From Hyphomonadaceae bacterium (GTDB lineage: Bacteria; Pseudomonadota; Alphaproteobacteria; Caulobacterales; Aquidulcibacteraceae), in the NCBI GenBank assembly GCA_016791425.1, contig JAEUMQ010000007.1:372001-436000 (forward strand): a stretch of DNA of 64,000 nt, written 5' to 3'. Made by a program: the position numbers and the translations under genes. Below are positions 1-7,629 of this stretch, piece after piece (positions within the stretch are counted from its first letter, which is position 1; every line of letters begins with the position of its first letter). A model generated the notes under the pieces. It saw only the letters and a program-made list of their open reading frames with translations. It ran no database searches and was not told the origin of the DNA.

Positions 1-421
1 AGAGGAGGGCGCCACCCATGCCGAGCGCCTTGGCGCGCGCCAACGCGGCGCGCGAATGCGCCGCCGCGAGGACGAGCCCGGACCAGGCGGGCCGCGTCCG
101 CATCAGCCGCTCCGGCACGCTCACGCCGTCAGCCCGGACTTTCCGGGCGAGCTCGAAATCGCCGCCCCCGATCAGCAGCATGCCCCCGCGCGCCCGGGTG
201 ACCTTCCGCAGCCGGAAAGCCACGGCGAAGCGATCCTCGGCGCCGAAATGCCGGTAGATCACCCCTGCGCCGGGCGGCAGCCGCGCCGCGACTGCAACCG
301 GATCGGGCGTCCGCGCCGGATCGGTGAGAAAGAGCAGGGGCGGAAGCGCCGGCCCCCCGGCCCGCCGCCCGAACTCGCGATTGAGCCGGCGCGCGATGCT
401 GGCTAGCACCGCCCGGGACAC
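1..421 (-). CDS. thiamine phosphate synthase-like protein (3' end cut by window edge)
   Basis: Reading the minus strand from a GTG at 421 gives an open frame to the window edge. Its protein contains LPPLLFLTDPART, then GVIYRHFGAEDR, LLIGGGDFELA, a VPER motif and AAHSRAALARAKALG. This order matches the ThiE/TenI-type TIM barrel that joins the thiazole and pyrimidine halves of thiamine. No in-frame ATG lies upstream, so GTG is the likely start. Only 12 bp separate it from the divergent yggS start. Such short ThiE-like proteins may not all make thiamine phosphate, so the exact reaction is inferred. The C-terminal part lies outside the window. Confidence 0.7.
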   Translation of the reverse strand, partial: MSRAVLASIARRLNREFGRRAGGPALPPLLFLTDPARTPDPVAVAARLPPGAGVIYRHFGAEDRFAVAFRLRKVTRARGGMLLIGGGDFELARKVRADGVSVPERLMRTRPAWSGLVLAAAHSRAALARAKALGMGGALL

Positions 422-433
422 GAATAGATCGCC

Positions 434-1108
434 ATGGACTTGAGCTCCGAGATCGCCGCGACCCGCGCCGCGCTGTTGGCGCGGATCGCCGAAGCCGCAC
501 GCGCCGCAGGCCGCGATCCCGCAAGCGTAGCATTGGTCGCGGTGTCGAAGCAGCAGCCGGACGACCGCGTCGATGCGATGCTGGCGACCGGCCACCGGGT
601 GTTTGGCGAGAACCGCGTGCAGGAGGCCCTGGCGCGCTGGACGCCCCGCCGCGCCGCGCATGCGGATTTGAAGCTGCGCCTCATCGGGCCGCTGCAATCG
701 AACAAGGCGGCCGAAGCGGTCGGCTTCTTCGACGCCATCGACAGCCTCGATCGCCCGAAGCTCGCGGCCGCCCTGGCTGAAGCCGCCCAGAAGGCCGGCC
801 GCTGCCCGGACGTCCTGGTGCAGGTCAACACCGGCGAGGAGCCGCAGAAGGCCGGGATCGCGCCGGGCGAGGCCGACGCCTTCATCGCCGCGGCCCGCAA
901 CGAATATGGCCTGCCGGTGAAGGGCCTCATGTGTATTCCTCCGCTCACGGAGGAACCCGCGATGCATTTCGCGCTCCTTGCCAGGATCGCCGCCCGCAAC
1001 GGCCTTTCCCAGCTCTCGATGGGTATGAGCGACGATTTTGAGACTGCAATCCGCTTCGGCGCGACCATGGTCCGGGTCGGCTCGGCCCTGTTCGGGGCGC
1101 GCGGCTGA
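434..1108 (+). CDS. yggS: YggS family pyridoxal phosphate homeostasis protein
   Basis: This 224-residue protein has the fold-type III PLP-barrel pattern of YggS/PROSC. The PLP lysine sits in VALVAVSKQQP, followed by FGENRVQEAL, LIGPLQSNKA, VQVNTGEEPQKAG, GLMCIPP and a C-terminal LSMGMSDDFETAIRFGATMVRVG. The family binds PLP without known catalysis and controls free PLP and amino acid pools in the cytoplasm. Length is normal. It is divergent from the ThiE-like gene with almost no spacer, so the two promoters must overlap each other or the opposite coding sequence. Confidence 0.93.
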   Translation: MDLSSEIAATRAALLARIAEAARAAGRDPASVALVAVSKQQPDDRVDAMLATGHRVFGENRVQEALARWTPRRAAHADLKLRLIGPLQSNKAAEAVGFFDAIDSLDRPKLAAALAEAAQKAGRCPDVLVQVNTGEEPQKAGIAPGEADAFIAAARNEYGLPVKGLMCIPPLTEEPAMHFALLARIAARNGLSQLSMGMSDDFETAIRFGATMVRVGSALFGARG

Positions 1109-1203
1109 CCCCATCTAGGCTGGACCCTCACGAAATCGCGCTTGGGGAAGAAGGGCAGGGACGCTCCCCAACCGCCGCGAACGGGTCTAAGGTTCGAGTC
1201 CCA

Positions 1204-1893
1204 ATGCCTGCACGCAAAGCGACCATACTCCTCATCGACGACGACGAAGAGCTGCGCACGGAATTGTCCGAGCAGCTGTCCCAGGAGGAGGGGTTCGAGG
1301 CCGTCGCCGCCGCTGACGCGAAGGAAGGCCTGGCCCTCGCGGCGCAGGCGAAGCCCGCCTTGATCCTGCTGGACGTGCACTTGCCGGACCTGGACGGCGT
1401 CGAGCTCTGCCGCCGGCTGCGCGCCGAGGGCCAGAAGGCGCCGATCATCCTGCTCACCGGTGCGGCGCGCGAGGAGAGCGACCAGGTCCACGGCCTCGAC
1501 GCCGGCGCGAACGATTACGTACTGAAGCCGTTCAAGTTCTCTGTGCTGCTCGCCCGCATCCGCGCGCATCTGAGGAGCCACGAGGCGAGCGAGGACGCCG
1601 TCTTCCAGATCGGCCCCTACGAATTCCGCCCGGCGATGAAGCTGCTCGTCGATCAGAAGAAGAAGGTCCGTCTCACCGAGAAGGAGACGAACATCCTGAA
1701 ATACCTCTACCGCTCCGGCCTGAAGCCGGTGAGCCGCGACGAGCTGCTGCGCGAGGTGTGGGGCTACAACGCCAACGTCACCACCCACACGCTCGAGACG
1801 CACATCTATCGTCTGCGCCAGAAGATCGAGCCCGACGCCCAGACCCCGAAGCTGCTGATAACCGAAAGCGGCGGCTATCGCCTGCAGGTGTGA
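1204..1893 (+). CDS. OmpR/PhoB-family response regulator
   Basis: This 229-residue protein has an N-terminal receiver domain (residues 1-120) with the acidic pocket D12-D14, phospho-acceptor D57 in LILLDVHLPDLDG, T86 and K108. A winged-helix effector domain follows (about 135-229), with LTEKETNILKYL and the recognition region TTHTLETHIYRLRQKI. It should bind DNA as a phospho-dimer. No partner kinase is adjacent; the nearest histidine kinase is at 16.1-17.1 kb. The effector domain is reminiscent of CenR-type regulators of the Caulobacterales, but that is from memory and not tested. An in-frame ATG opens the protein 96 bp after yggS. Confidence 0.9.
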   Translation: MPARKATILLIDDDEELRTELSEQLSQEEGFEAVAAADAKEGLALAAQAKPALILLDVHLPDLDGVELCRRLRAEGQKAPIILLTGAAREESDQVHGLDAGANDYVLKPFKFSVLLARIRAHLRSHEASEDAVFQIGPYEFRPAMKLLVDQKKKVRLTEKETNILKYLYRSGLKPVSRDELLREVWGYNANVTTHTLETHIYRLRQKIEPDAQTPKLLITESGGYRLQV

Positions 1894-2066
1894 GCGTTTG
1901 GCGGCCTCCGCGCCGGAACCTCAAAAATGAGGCTACCCACTGCTTTTGCCGAAGCCACCTCTGCCTGATCACGACGCCAATATGGCTTACACCAGGTCCA
2001 TCCGCTGCTTGGATGGACCACGAAGAACAGCGCCTCGCGAGGGTCTCCTTTAGGCATCGCGACCAT
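1875..2066 (-). CDS. possible 63-residue hypothetical protein
   Basis: This short minus-strand frame begins MVAMPKGDPREALFFVV and is rich in tryptophan and aromatics in its middle (GWTWCKPYW). It overlaps the end of the upstream small gene by 17 nt and the 3' end of the response regulator by 19 nt. I see no Shine-Dalgarno sequence, so translation would rely on coupling to the 57-residue frame upstream. The region is lower in GC than its neighbours. I recognise no family; it may be spurious. Confidence 0.25.
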   Translation of the reverse strand: MVAMPKGDPREALFFVVHPSSGWTWCKPYWRRDQAEVASAKAVGSLIFEVPARRPPNAHTCRR

Positions 2067-2223
2067 CAGTCAATGCATCAAAGCGTCTAATACTAGCGGC
2101 GAGGCAAGCGATGAGGAACTGGGTGTCGTCGCGTCGCTTGTTCCATACCCTTTGCTGGGGGTGCTGCTCAAAGTGAGCCGATACCGCCTTGTCATTTTCG
2201 ATCGTCGCCGCGGTCGAGATCAT
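2050..2223 (-). CDS. 57-residue hypothetical protein
   Basis: The frame starts MISTAATIENDKAVSAHFEQ and ends in FDALTDGRDA. The start is supported by a strong ribosome-binding site, AAGGAGG, about 8 nt upstream of the ATG at 2223. The protein is soluble and mildly charged, with no domain I recognise. Local base composition is less GC-rich than the flanking housekeeping genes. A longer in-frame start exists upstream at 2280, but the Shine-Dalgarno sequence favours this one. The 153 bp between this start and the DUF885 stop hold only a GC-rich imperfect palindrome near 2330-2352. Confidence 0.45.
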   Translation of the reverse strand: MISTAATIENDKAVSAHFEQHPQQRVWNKRRDDTQFLIACLAASIRRFDALTDGRDA

Positions 2224-2376
2224 GCTCTCTCCCTCCTTGTAGATCGGAGATGGGCGATCGCTGACCGCGCGCAACCGCACGTCCGGTTACTCTTTCGACA
2301 CGCGCGCACTTATGGCAGTTCGCCAGACCCCGCCCCCCCGGGGAGGGGGGCCGTCATTGTCAGAAAGGGCGGCTGC

Positions 2377-4239
2377 TCAGTTTACCGGCGGCGGCTGTGC
2401 CGGCCCGCTGACCGTGGCGATCCAGCTCTGCACCAACCCGTCCAGGACCGTCAGCGGCACTGCGCCATTGGTGAGCACAGTGTCGTGGAACGCCTTGATG
2501 TCGAACTGAGCGCCCAGCGTCGTCTTCGCTTGCTCGCGCAGGCGGCTGATCGCCTGGCGCCCGACCATGTAGGAGCAGGCCTGGCCCGGCCACACCGAAT
2601 AGCGCTCGATCTCGGTCGTGACCGAGGTCTCCTGGTCGCCGGTGGCTTCCACCATCGAGGCGATTGCTTGCTCGCGCGTCCAGCGCTTCGCATGCATCCC
2701 TGTGTCGACCACGAGCCGCGAAGCACGGAACGCCGCCGATTGCAGATAGCCGAGCCGGCCGAGCGGATTGTCGGCATAGACGCCCATCTCGTCGGCGAGC
2801 TGCTCGGCATAGAGCCCCCAGCCTTCGGAATAGGCCGAAAAGCCCATCAGCGCCGTGCGGATGAACGGCAACCCCTGCTGCTCCATGCCGATGGAGATCT
2901 GCCAGTGATGGCCCGGGATGCCTTCGTGATAGGTGAGCGTCGGCAGCGTGAATTTCGGCCATTCGCGCGTGTCGCGGAGATTGATATAATAGGCGCCCGG
3001 CCGCGAGCCGTCGAGCGCGCCGCGCTGGTAATAGCCGCCCGGCGCGCCAGCCTCCGTGTACGGAGGAACACGCTTGATCTCGAGCGCCGCGCGCGCCTGC
3101 ACGCCGCACACTTCCGGCATCCGCGCGCGCATGGCCGCAGCCTGCGCGTTGAGCTCCGCCAGCAATTGCTCCCGGCCCGCGTCGGTGTTGGGGTAGAGCT
3201 GGTCGCGCCGGCGCGAGATCTGCTGATAGCGCCGCGCGATCGAGCCGCGCGTCAGGCCCTGGCCGCGCAGGATCGCGTCCATCTCGCTGTTGAGCTGGCG
3301 CACGAGCTCGAGCCCCATCTGGTGGATCTCGTCAGCCCCCATGTTCGTGGTCGTGTAGGCCTTGAGCGCAGCGGCATAGAGCTCTTCGCCGCGCGGCAGC
3401 TTCCAGCAGCCCGCATCGTGCGTCGCGCGCGGGCGGAGGGCCTTCAGCGCATCGATCTGGCGGCGATAGGCCGGATAGACGTCGTTCGTCGCGATCGCTT
3501 CGGCGCGGCCGTCGAGCGATGTGCGGTCCGCCGCCGCGATGCTGGCCACTTCCGCGGTGCGCCGCTCCAGTGATTGCACGAGCACGGTCTGGTCGGGCGC
3601 CCGCGCGATGAAGCCTTCGAGCTGGCGGATGGCGCCGTCGATCGCGAAGTCCGGCGGAATGATACCGGCGGCGGCGTCCTCGTTCATGCGTTGGGTTTCT
3701 TGATCGAGCGCGCGCGCATAGCCGGCGAGGCGCTCCAGATAGGCGTCCGCTTCCGCCTGGCTGGTCACCGGATGCTGGCTGTCCAGGAAGTCCGGGATCT
3801 CGGTATAGGCGCCGGTCAGCTGCGTCACGACGTACGGCGATTGCGCGCCGCTGCCGAACTCGAACTGCAGCGCCGCGAGGCGGTTCTCGAACGAGGCGAC
3901 CACGACGTCGCGCGAGACCTTGTCCTGCGCATTGAGCGTCGCGACGTCGATCGCCTTGATCTCGTTGAGGCCGTTCTGGGTGAGGTCGCGATAGGCGATG
4001 AACCCCGCCTTGGAGCGATCATCCAGCCGGGTGATGTAGGGCCCGCCGGCGCGCTCGACCGAGACGGCCAGTGCGGTGGAATATTCCGGCGACAGCGCGA
4101 GCGTCTGGGTGGCGATCCGGTCGAGCACGGCGTTGAGGTCGGGCGCCGCAACGGCAGGGGGCGGCGCCGCCTTGGTTGCGCATGCGGTAAGCGCCAGCGC
4201 GCTCGCGCCGGCCAGGATCTTGCGACGTGTCAGGAACAT
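2377..4239 (-). CDS. DUF885 family lipoprotein (predicted metallopeptidase-like)
   Basis: This 620-residue protein opens with MFLTRRKILAGASALALTAC, a twin-arginine-like signal ending in a lipobox with C20 as the lipidated cysteine, so it is probably exported and membrane-anchored. I chose this start over an upstream in-frame one because the signal peptide begins here. The DUF885 hallmark HEGIPGHH is at residues 438-445 and looks like a metal-binding helix. Sequence around YYINLRDTREWPKF and GFSAYSEGWGLYAEQL also fits the family. Members are often called peptidases, but substrates are unknown. No gene partner is obvious. Confidence 0.85.
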   Translation of the reverse strand: MFLTRRKILAGASALALTACATKAAPPPAVAAPDLNAVLDRIATQTLALSPEYSTALAVSVERAGGPYITRLDDRSKAGFIAYRDLTQNGLNEIKAIDVATLNAQDKVSRDVVVASFENRLAALQFEFGSGAQSPYVVTQLTGAYTEIPDFLDSQHPVTSQAEADAYLERLAGYARALDQETQRMNEDAAAGIIPPDFAIDGAIRQLEGFIARAPDQTVLVQSLERRTAEVASIAAADRTSLDGRAEAIATNDVYPAYRRQIDALKALRPRATHDAGCWKLPRGEELYAAALKAYTTTNMGADEIHQMGLELVRQLNSEMDAILRGQGLTRGSIARRYQQISRRRDQLYPNTDAGREQLLAELNAQAAAMRARMPEVCGVQARAALEIKRVPPYTEAGAPGGYYQRGALDGSRPGAYYINLRDTREWPKFTLPTLTYHEGIPGHHWQISIGMEQQGLPFIRTALMGFSAYSEGWGLYAEQLADEMGVYADNPLGRLGYLQSAAFRASRLVVDTGMHAKRWTREQAIASMVEATGDQETSVTTEIERYSVWPGQACSYMVGRQAISRLREQAKTTLGAQFDIKAFHDTVLTNGAVPLTVLDGLVQSWIATVSGPAQPPPVN

Positions 4240-4337
4240 GGAGGACCCCCGATGGAATGTTGCGGGGGAACTTACCCATCGCGGACCGCCGCGCAAACGT
4301 GCAAATCAGGTCTTGCGACGAACGGCGGGCGCAGCGC

Positions 4338-5507
4338 TCAGGCCTTGAGATAGGCGTTGCGCGCATTCATCAGTGCGCCGACGAGTTCCCGCTCGGCCGG
4401 CGTCAGGAACGGATTCCAGACGTCGAAGATAAGCAGCACGCGCACCTCGTCGCTGTCGTTCACGGCTTCGTGTTCGATGGTGTCGTCGAACACCCAGGCC
4501 TCGCCCATCTTCCAGTCGCGATGGTCGTTGCCGACCCTGTAATGGCAATCCGGCGGCAGGATGAGCGGAAGGTGCACGATGACGCGCGTGTTGGAGGAGC
4601 CGGTGTGCGGCGGGATCCGCGTCTTCGGCTGCAGCACCGAGAACATCGCGGTGGGCGCAAAGCCGGGCTGGTCGGCCATCGGCAGCGAGGCAAGGATTTC
4701 GGTCGTCTGCGGGCAGCGCGCGCAATTCTCCGCCTGCTGAGCGCCGTCGCGCCAGAGATGGAACGTGCTCCACGCCTCGGAATGATTGAGCTGCGCCCAC
4801 TGATTCACCGGCGCGCCGGCAGGGAACTGGATGTAAGGATGGAACTTGGCCCAGTCCTCGCGCATCACCGCTTCGCATTCGCCGCGGATGATGTCCGTGG
4901 CGCCTTCAAGCTGCGCCAGCCACGGGAAGTGCTCGCGCGGAAAGAAGGGGAGGGGCGCAAGCCGCGGAAAGAGGAAATAGGCCGGCTCCGGAACGTGTGG
5001 CTTGGCCTTGCCCGCGAAGATGTCGAGCGATTCCTCGAACCGCGCGAGATCGGCGCCGGCGTGCTTGGCGCGCAGGTCTTTCACTGCGTCGCGGAAAAAG
5101 GCGTGGATGGCTTCCGCGTCCTCCGCCACGACGCGCCGCGCGCGCTCGATCGGCGCCTTCAGCGCCGGCGGCGGATTGGACGGCGCGATCTTCAGCGCAT
5201 TGCGATAGATTTGCGCTGCGGCCTTGAGTTCGCCCTTGGTGTCGAAGATCGTCGCTTTCGAGAGCAGCGCCAGGAAGTCGTAGGGGTCGGACGCGAGCGC
5301 CGCGTCGATCGCGACGAGCGCCGCGTCATGGTCCCCGACCATGCGGCAGGCGAGCGCCTGCTGCATGCGCACCTGGACATTGGCGGGCTCGAGCGCCGCG
5401 GCCTGGTCGAGCAGCTTGCGCGCTGAAGCCGCGTCGCGCGCCTGCAGCAGGCGCGCGGCGTCGTCGATGAGCTTCCGGACCTCCGCCATGGCGCGATTAT
5501 CCGCCAT
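4338..5507 (-). CDS. TPR-containing aspartyl/asparaginyl beta-hydroxylase family protein
   Basis: This 389-residue protein has two halves. Residues 1-115 are alpha-helical TPR-like repeats (for example VGDHDAALVAIDAAL, KGELKAAAQIYRNAL). Residues 215-375 form a 2-oxoglutarate/iron oxygenase of the AspH/LpxO type. H301 in PPHTGSSNTRVIVHLPL and H346 in WVFDDTIEHEAVN are the expected iron ligands. The 2-oxoglutarate arginine is probably in EVRVLLIFDVW. The family hydroxylates Asp/Asn side chains or lipid acyl chains; the substrate here is unknown. It lies 20 bp downstream of xthA on the same strand and may be co-transcribed. M7 is an alternative start. Confidence 0.85.
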   Translation of the reverse strand: MADNRAMAEVRKLIDDAARLLQARDAASARKLLDQAAALEPANVQVRMQQALACRMVGDHDAALVAIDAALASDPYDFLALLSKATIFDTKGELKAAAQIYRNALKIAPSNPPPALKAPIERARRVVAEDAEAIHAFFRDAVKDLRAKHAGADLARFEESLDIFAGKAKPHVPEPAYFLFPRLAPLPFFPREHFPWLAQLEGATDIIRGECEAVMREDWAKFHPYIQFPAGAPVNQWAQLNHSEAWSTFHLWRDGAQQAENCARCPQTTEILASLPMADQPGFAPTAMFSVLQPKTRIPPHTGSSNTRVIVHLPLILPPDCHYRVGNDHRDWKMGEAWVFDDTIEHEAVNDSDEVRVLLIFDVWNPFLTPAERELVGALMNARNAYLKA

Positions 5508-5527
5508 GTTTCCTGGTTGGCATCAAG

Positions 5528-6322
5528 CTAGAGCTTGAAGGCGGCGACAACCGGGACGTGGTCGCTGGGGCGCTCCCAGGCGCGGCAGGCCTGATGAATT
5601 TCGAAGCTTGCGGGGTCGGAGGCCGGGGCGAGGTCGGCCGACGCCCAGATATGGTCGAGGCGGCGGCCGCGATTGTTCCGGGTCCAGTCGGGGCTGCGAT
5701 AGCTCCACCAGGTGAAGAGCTTCTCCGGGGCCGGACGATGCAGGCGCGCGAGATCGACGAAGTCGCCGTCGTCGCGGACGGCGTCGAGGCGGGTGGTCTC
5801 GGCCGGCGTGTGCGAGACGACGTCGAGGAGCTGCCTGTGGCTCCAGACGTCATGTTCGCCCGGCGCGACATTGAGGTCGCCGACGATGACCAGCGGCCCC
5901 TTGCTCTTCCGCTTGGAATAGGCCGCGCGCATGCGGTCGAGCATGTCGAGCTTGTGGGCGAACTTCGGGTTCGCGTCGGGATCGGGGATATCGGCCCCGG
6001 CGGGAACATAGAGATTGTGCAGCTCGACCCCGTCGATCTTCACGCCGGCGAAGCGCGCGTGCGCCTCGCGGCAGAGCGGCAGGGGTTCGATCGGCTCCAT
6101 CTTCACGCGCGCGACCATCGCCGCGCCATGCCAGCCTTTTTGTCCCACCACATGGACATGCCGGTAGCCGACCTCGCGGAAGGCCTTCGACGGAAACTCC
6201 CCGTCCCGGCACTTGATCTCCTGCAGGCAGAGCACGTGCGGCTTGGTCTCAACGAGGAAGCGCTGCACCTGCGGCGCGCGCAGCCGCACCGAATTGATGT
6301 TCCACGTCGCGATTTTCAGCAT
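5528..6322 (-). CDS. xthA: exodeoxyribonuclease III
   Basis: This 264-residue protein has all motifs of the ExoIII/AP-endonuclease fold: MLKIATWNINSVR at the N-terminus, the metal-binding E35 in LCLQEIKCRD, GWHGAAMVAR, the catalytic aspartate and asparagine in VGDLNVAP, LDHIWAS, and the C-terminal histidine in RPSDHVPVVAAF. It cleaves DNA at abasic sites and degrades 3' ends in base-excision repair. Length is normal. It lies downstream of lolA in the same orientation, as in related genomes, but about 440 bp separate them here. A run of 11 G (C on its own strand) lies 40 bp upstream of the start. Confidence 0.95.
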   Translation of the reverse strand: MLKIATWNINSVRLRAPQVQRFLVETKPHVLCLQEIKCRDGEFPSKAFREVGYRHVHVVGQKGWHGAAMVARVKMEPIEPLPLCREAHARFAGVKIDGVELHNLYVPAGADIPDPDANPKFAHKLDMLDRMRAAYSKRKSKGPLVIVGDLNVAPGEHDVWSHRQLLDVVSHTPAETTRLDAVRDDGDFVDLARLHRPAPEKLFTWWSYRSPDWTRNNRGRRLDHIWASADLAPASDPASFEIHQACRAWERPSDHVPVVAAFKL

Positions 6323-6361
6323 CGGGCTTATCTGGCCCGCTTCGGAAGACTCTCCAAGTGC

Positions 6362-6372
6362 GGGGGGGGGGG
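6362..6372. repeat. G11 homopolymer tract upstream of xthA
   Basis: Eleven consecutive G on the plus strand are followed at once by CCCC, so the tract can also pair as a short GC hairpin. It sits 40 bp upstream of the xthA start, in the likely leader or promoter. Tracts of this length are prone to slippage. Confidence 0.8.
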
Positions 6373-6477
6373 CCCCGCCAGGCTGGGGGGATCGAAGCGA
6401 CCAGGATTGAAGGCCGGTTCCGGCCGGCCCGCGCCCAAGCCGAGCTCGCGAGGCGCCGGCGCGCCAGAATCAGTCGC

Positions 6478-6520
6478 CCCAAAAAGAACGGACGCCCGAC
6501 CCGGGGAGGGTCGGGCGTCC
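6478..6520 (-). terminator. intrinsic terminator
   Basis: The arms GGACGCCCGACCC (6490-6502) and GGGTCGGGCGTCC (6508-6520) form a perfect 13-bp stem with a 5-nt loop. On the minus strand the stem is followed by GTTCTTTTT. It would stop transcripts from lolA or from the candidate small RNA. Confidence 0.8.
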
Positions 6521-6638
6521 TCATGCGCCTTGAGGGTTGGGCGCACGCGCCGGGAGGGGAATATGTCCGGCGTGGCCGCCGCGCTGGATCCGTCAGCGGG
6601 GGGACGACGCCGATCCAGGGGGATGAGCGACGGCCTCG
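6481..6638 (-). ncRNA. candidate small RNA, about 155 nt
   Basis: The xthA-lolA gap holds no convincing gene, but the minus strand has a promoter-like pair (TTGATT, 17 nt, TATATG) at 6673-6645. About 155 nt downstream is a strong intrinsic terminator: a perfect 13-bp stem followed by GTTCTTTTT. The predicted RNA has a second stem, CTGGATC paired with GATCCAG, near its 5' end, and unpaired C-rich stretches such as CCCCTCCC that could pair with ribosome-binding sites. No good ORF fills the interval. It does not carry the conserved SRP RNA apical sequence. The terminator could instead belong to lolA read-through. Confidence 0.35.
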
Positions 6639-6644
6639 ACGTGT

Positions 6645-6673
6645 CATATAAGCCACATCGCCGAAAAAATCAA
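6645..6673 (-). promoter_or_regulatory. predicted sigma-70-type promoter
   Basis: On the minus strand TTGATT (6673-6668) and TATATG (6650-6645) are separated by exactly 17 nt, in a segment that is AT-rich for this genome. It points toward the terminator at 6478-6520. Confidence 0.4.
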
Positions 6674-6760
6674 TCGCCTCGCGAGCGAATTTCCTTGCCT
6701 GTGGCGGTAACGAACCCGCGAGAAGGTAAAAAATCGCTTAACACAAGAACTTACTGGGCC

Positions 6761-7402
6761 TCAGCGGCCCTGGCTTCGCGGCGACACGGCGGTCGCTGGC
6801 GGCGCCCGGAACGCGGCCGGATTGATCGTGTCGGGCGTGGTCGAGGCGGTGATGGCGAATCGTGTGCGCCCGCCTGTGGCGTCAACGACATCCCAGGAGC
6901 GCAACGTGTATTCGGGGCCGGCGAGCGCCAGCGTGAGGTCGCCGTCCGCCTGGCCGGAGCGGTCGCGGACGGTCACGAAAAGCAGGTCGCCGTCCCGCTC
7001 GACCCGCGTGACATGGGCGTCACGCGCGAGGTTGAGATTGTCCTTGAGCACGAAATAGAGCGGCGTGGACCTGAGCGGCGCGCGGTTGGTGTTGCGCAGC
7101 TGCCGGTCCTGGACGGCCAGCACCGAGCCGTCCGCCACGATCAGCAGGGGGGCCGGCGGGTCGTACTCGAAGCGCACCCGCCCCGGGCGCTGCAGGAAGA
7201 AGCGCCCGGTGGACACCGAGCCGTCGGGCCCGGTCTGCCGGAAGCGGCCCTGGATCAGGCGCTGCGCATTGAGCGCGGCCGAGGCGGCCGCCAGCGTCGC
7301 GGACTGCTCCGCCTGCGGGACGGGCGCGCGGTCCGCATAGGCGTTTAGGGGGATGAGCGCCGCCGAGATCGACGCGCAAAGGGCGATGAGCGTGCGTTTC
7401 AT
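6761..7402 (-). CDS. lolA: outer-membrane lipoprotein carrier protein LolA family
   Basis: This 213-residue protein starts MKRTLIALCASISAALIPL, a Sec signal peptide cleaved after AYA, which fixes the start over an upstream in-frame ATG. The mature part has the LolA pattern: QRLIQGRFRQTGPDGSVSTG, FFLQRPGRVRFEYDPPAPLLI, DGSVLAVQD and a C-terminal half-barrel. LolA ferries lipoproteins across the periplasm to the outer membrane. In related genomes it lies directly behind ftsK on the same strand; here hipBA separates them, so lolA needs a promoter within 7403-7630, the same DNA that carries the hip operators. Confidence 0.88.
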   Translation of the reverse strand: MKRTLIALCASISAALIPLNAYADRAPVPQAEQSATLAAASAALNAQRLIQGRFRQTGPDGSVSTGRFFLQRPGRVRFEYDPPAPLLIVADGSVLAVQDRQLRNTNRAPLRSTPLYFVLKDNLNLARDAHVTRVERDGDLLFVTVRDRSGQADGDLTLALAGPEYTLRSWDVVDATGGRTRFAITASTTPDTINPAAFRAPPATAVSPRSQGR

Positions 7403-7450
7403 GGTCTCTACAGATGGCGGCCGGACGTGGCGAAAGAATGGGGAGCTAAT

Positions 7451-7625
7451 GTTCCCGGACGGGTACATTTACGCGCCTCGCGACCATAAGTTCCCGCTCG
7501 GGAATATTTCAGGTCGCTATGGACAAATGTTCCCGTCCGGGAACTTGAATTCCCGGCCAAAACATATCATGTTCCCGATCGGGAACATTTCTCGTTGTTG
7601 AGGCCAAAAGTTCCCGATCAGGAAC
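7451..7625. promoter_or_regulatory. array of five palindromic operators upstream of hipBA
   Basis: Five copies of a 16-bp inverted repeat with consensus GTTCCCGNNCGGGAAC start at 7451, 7490, 7529, 7571 and 7610. Sites 3 and 4 are perfect palindromes; sites 1, 2 and 5 each have one or two mismatched positions. Most copies are flanked by AAT/ATT. Centre spacing is 39, 39, 42 and 39 bp. A half-site (TTCCCGG) lies at 7550-7556. The last site ends 4 nt before the hipB ATG, over its ribosome-binding region. The likely ligand is HipB, alone or with HipA. The array also covers the space where a lolA promoter must lie. Confidence 0.85.
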
Positions 7626-7629
7626 ATTT

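Noticed and set aside
2152..3573. A 473-codon plus-strand frame over the DUF885 gene
   Set aside because: No motifs and biased mirror composition; the minus-strand gene carries the signal peptide and HEGIPGHH motif.
6249..6656. A 135-codon frame over the xthA-lolA gap
   Set aside because: It crosses the terminator, is Arg/Pro-rich and has no start signal; the small RNA model fits better.
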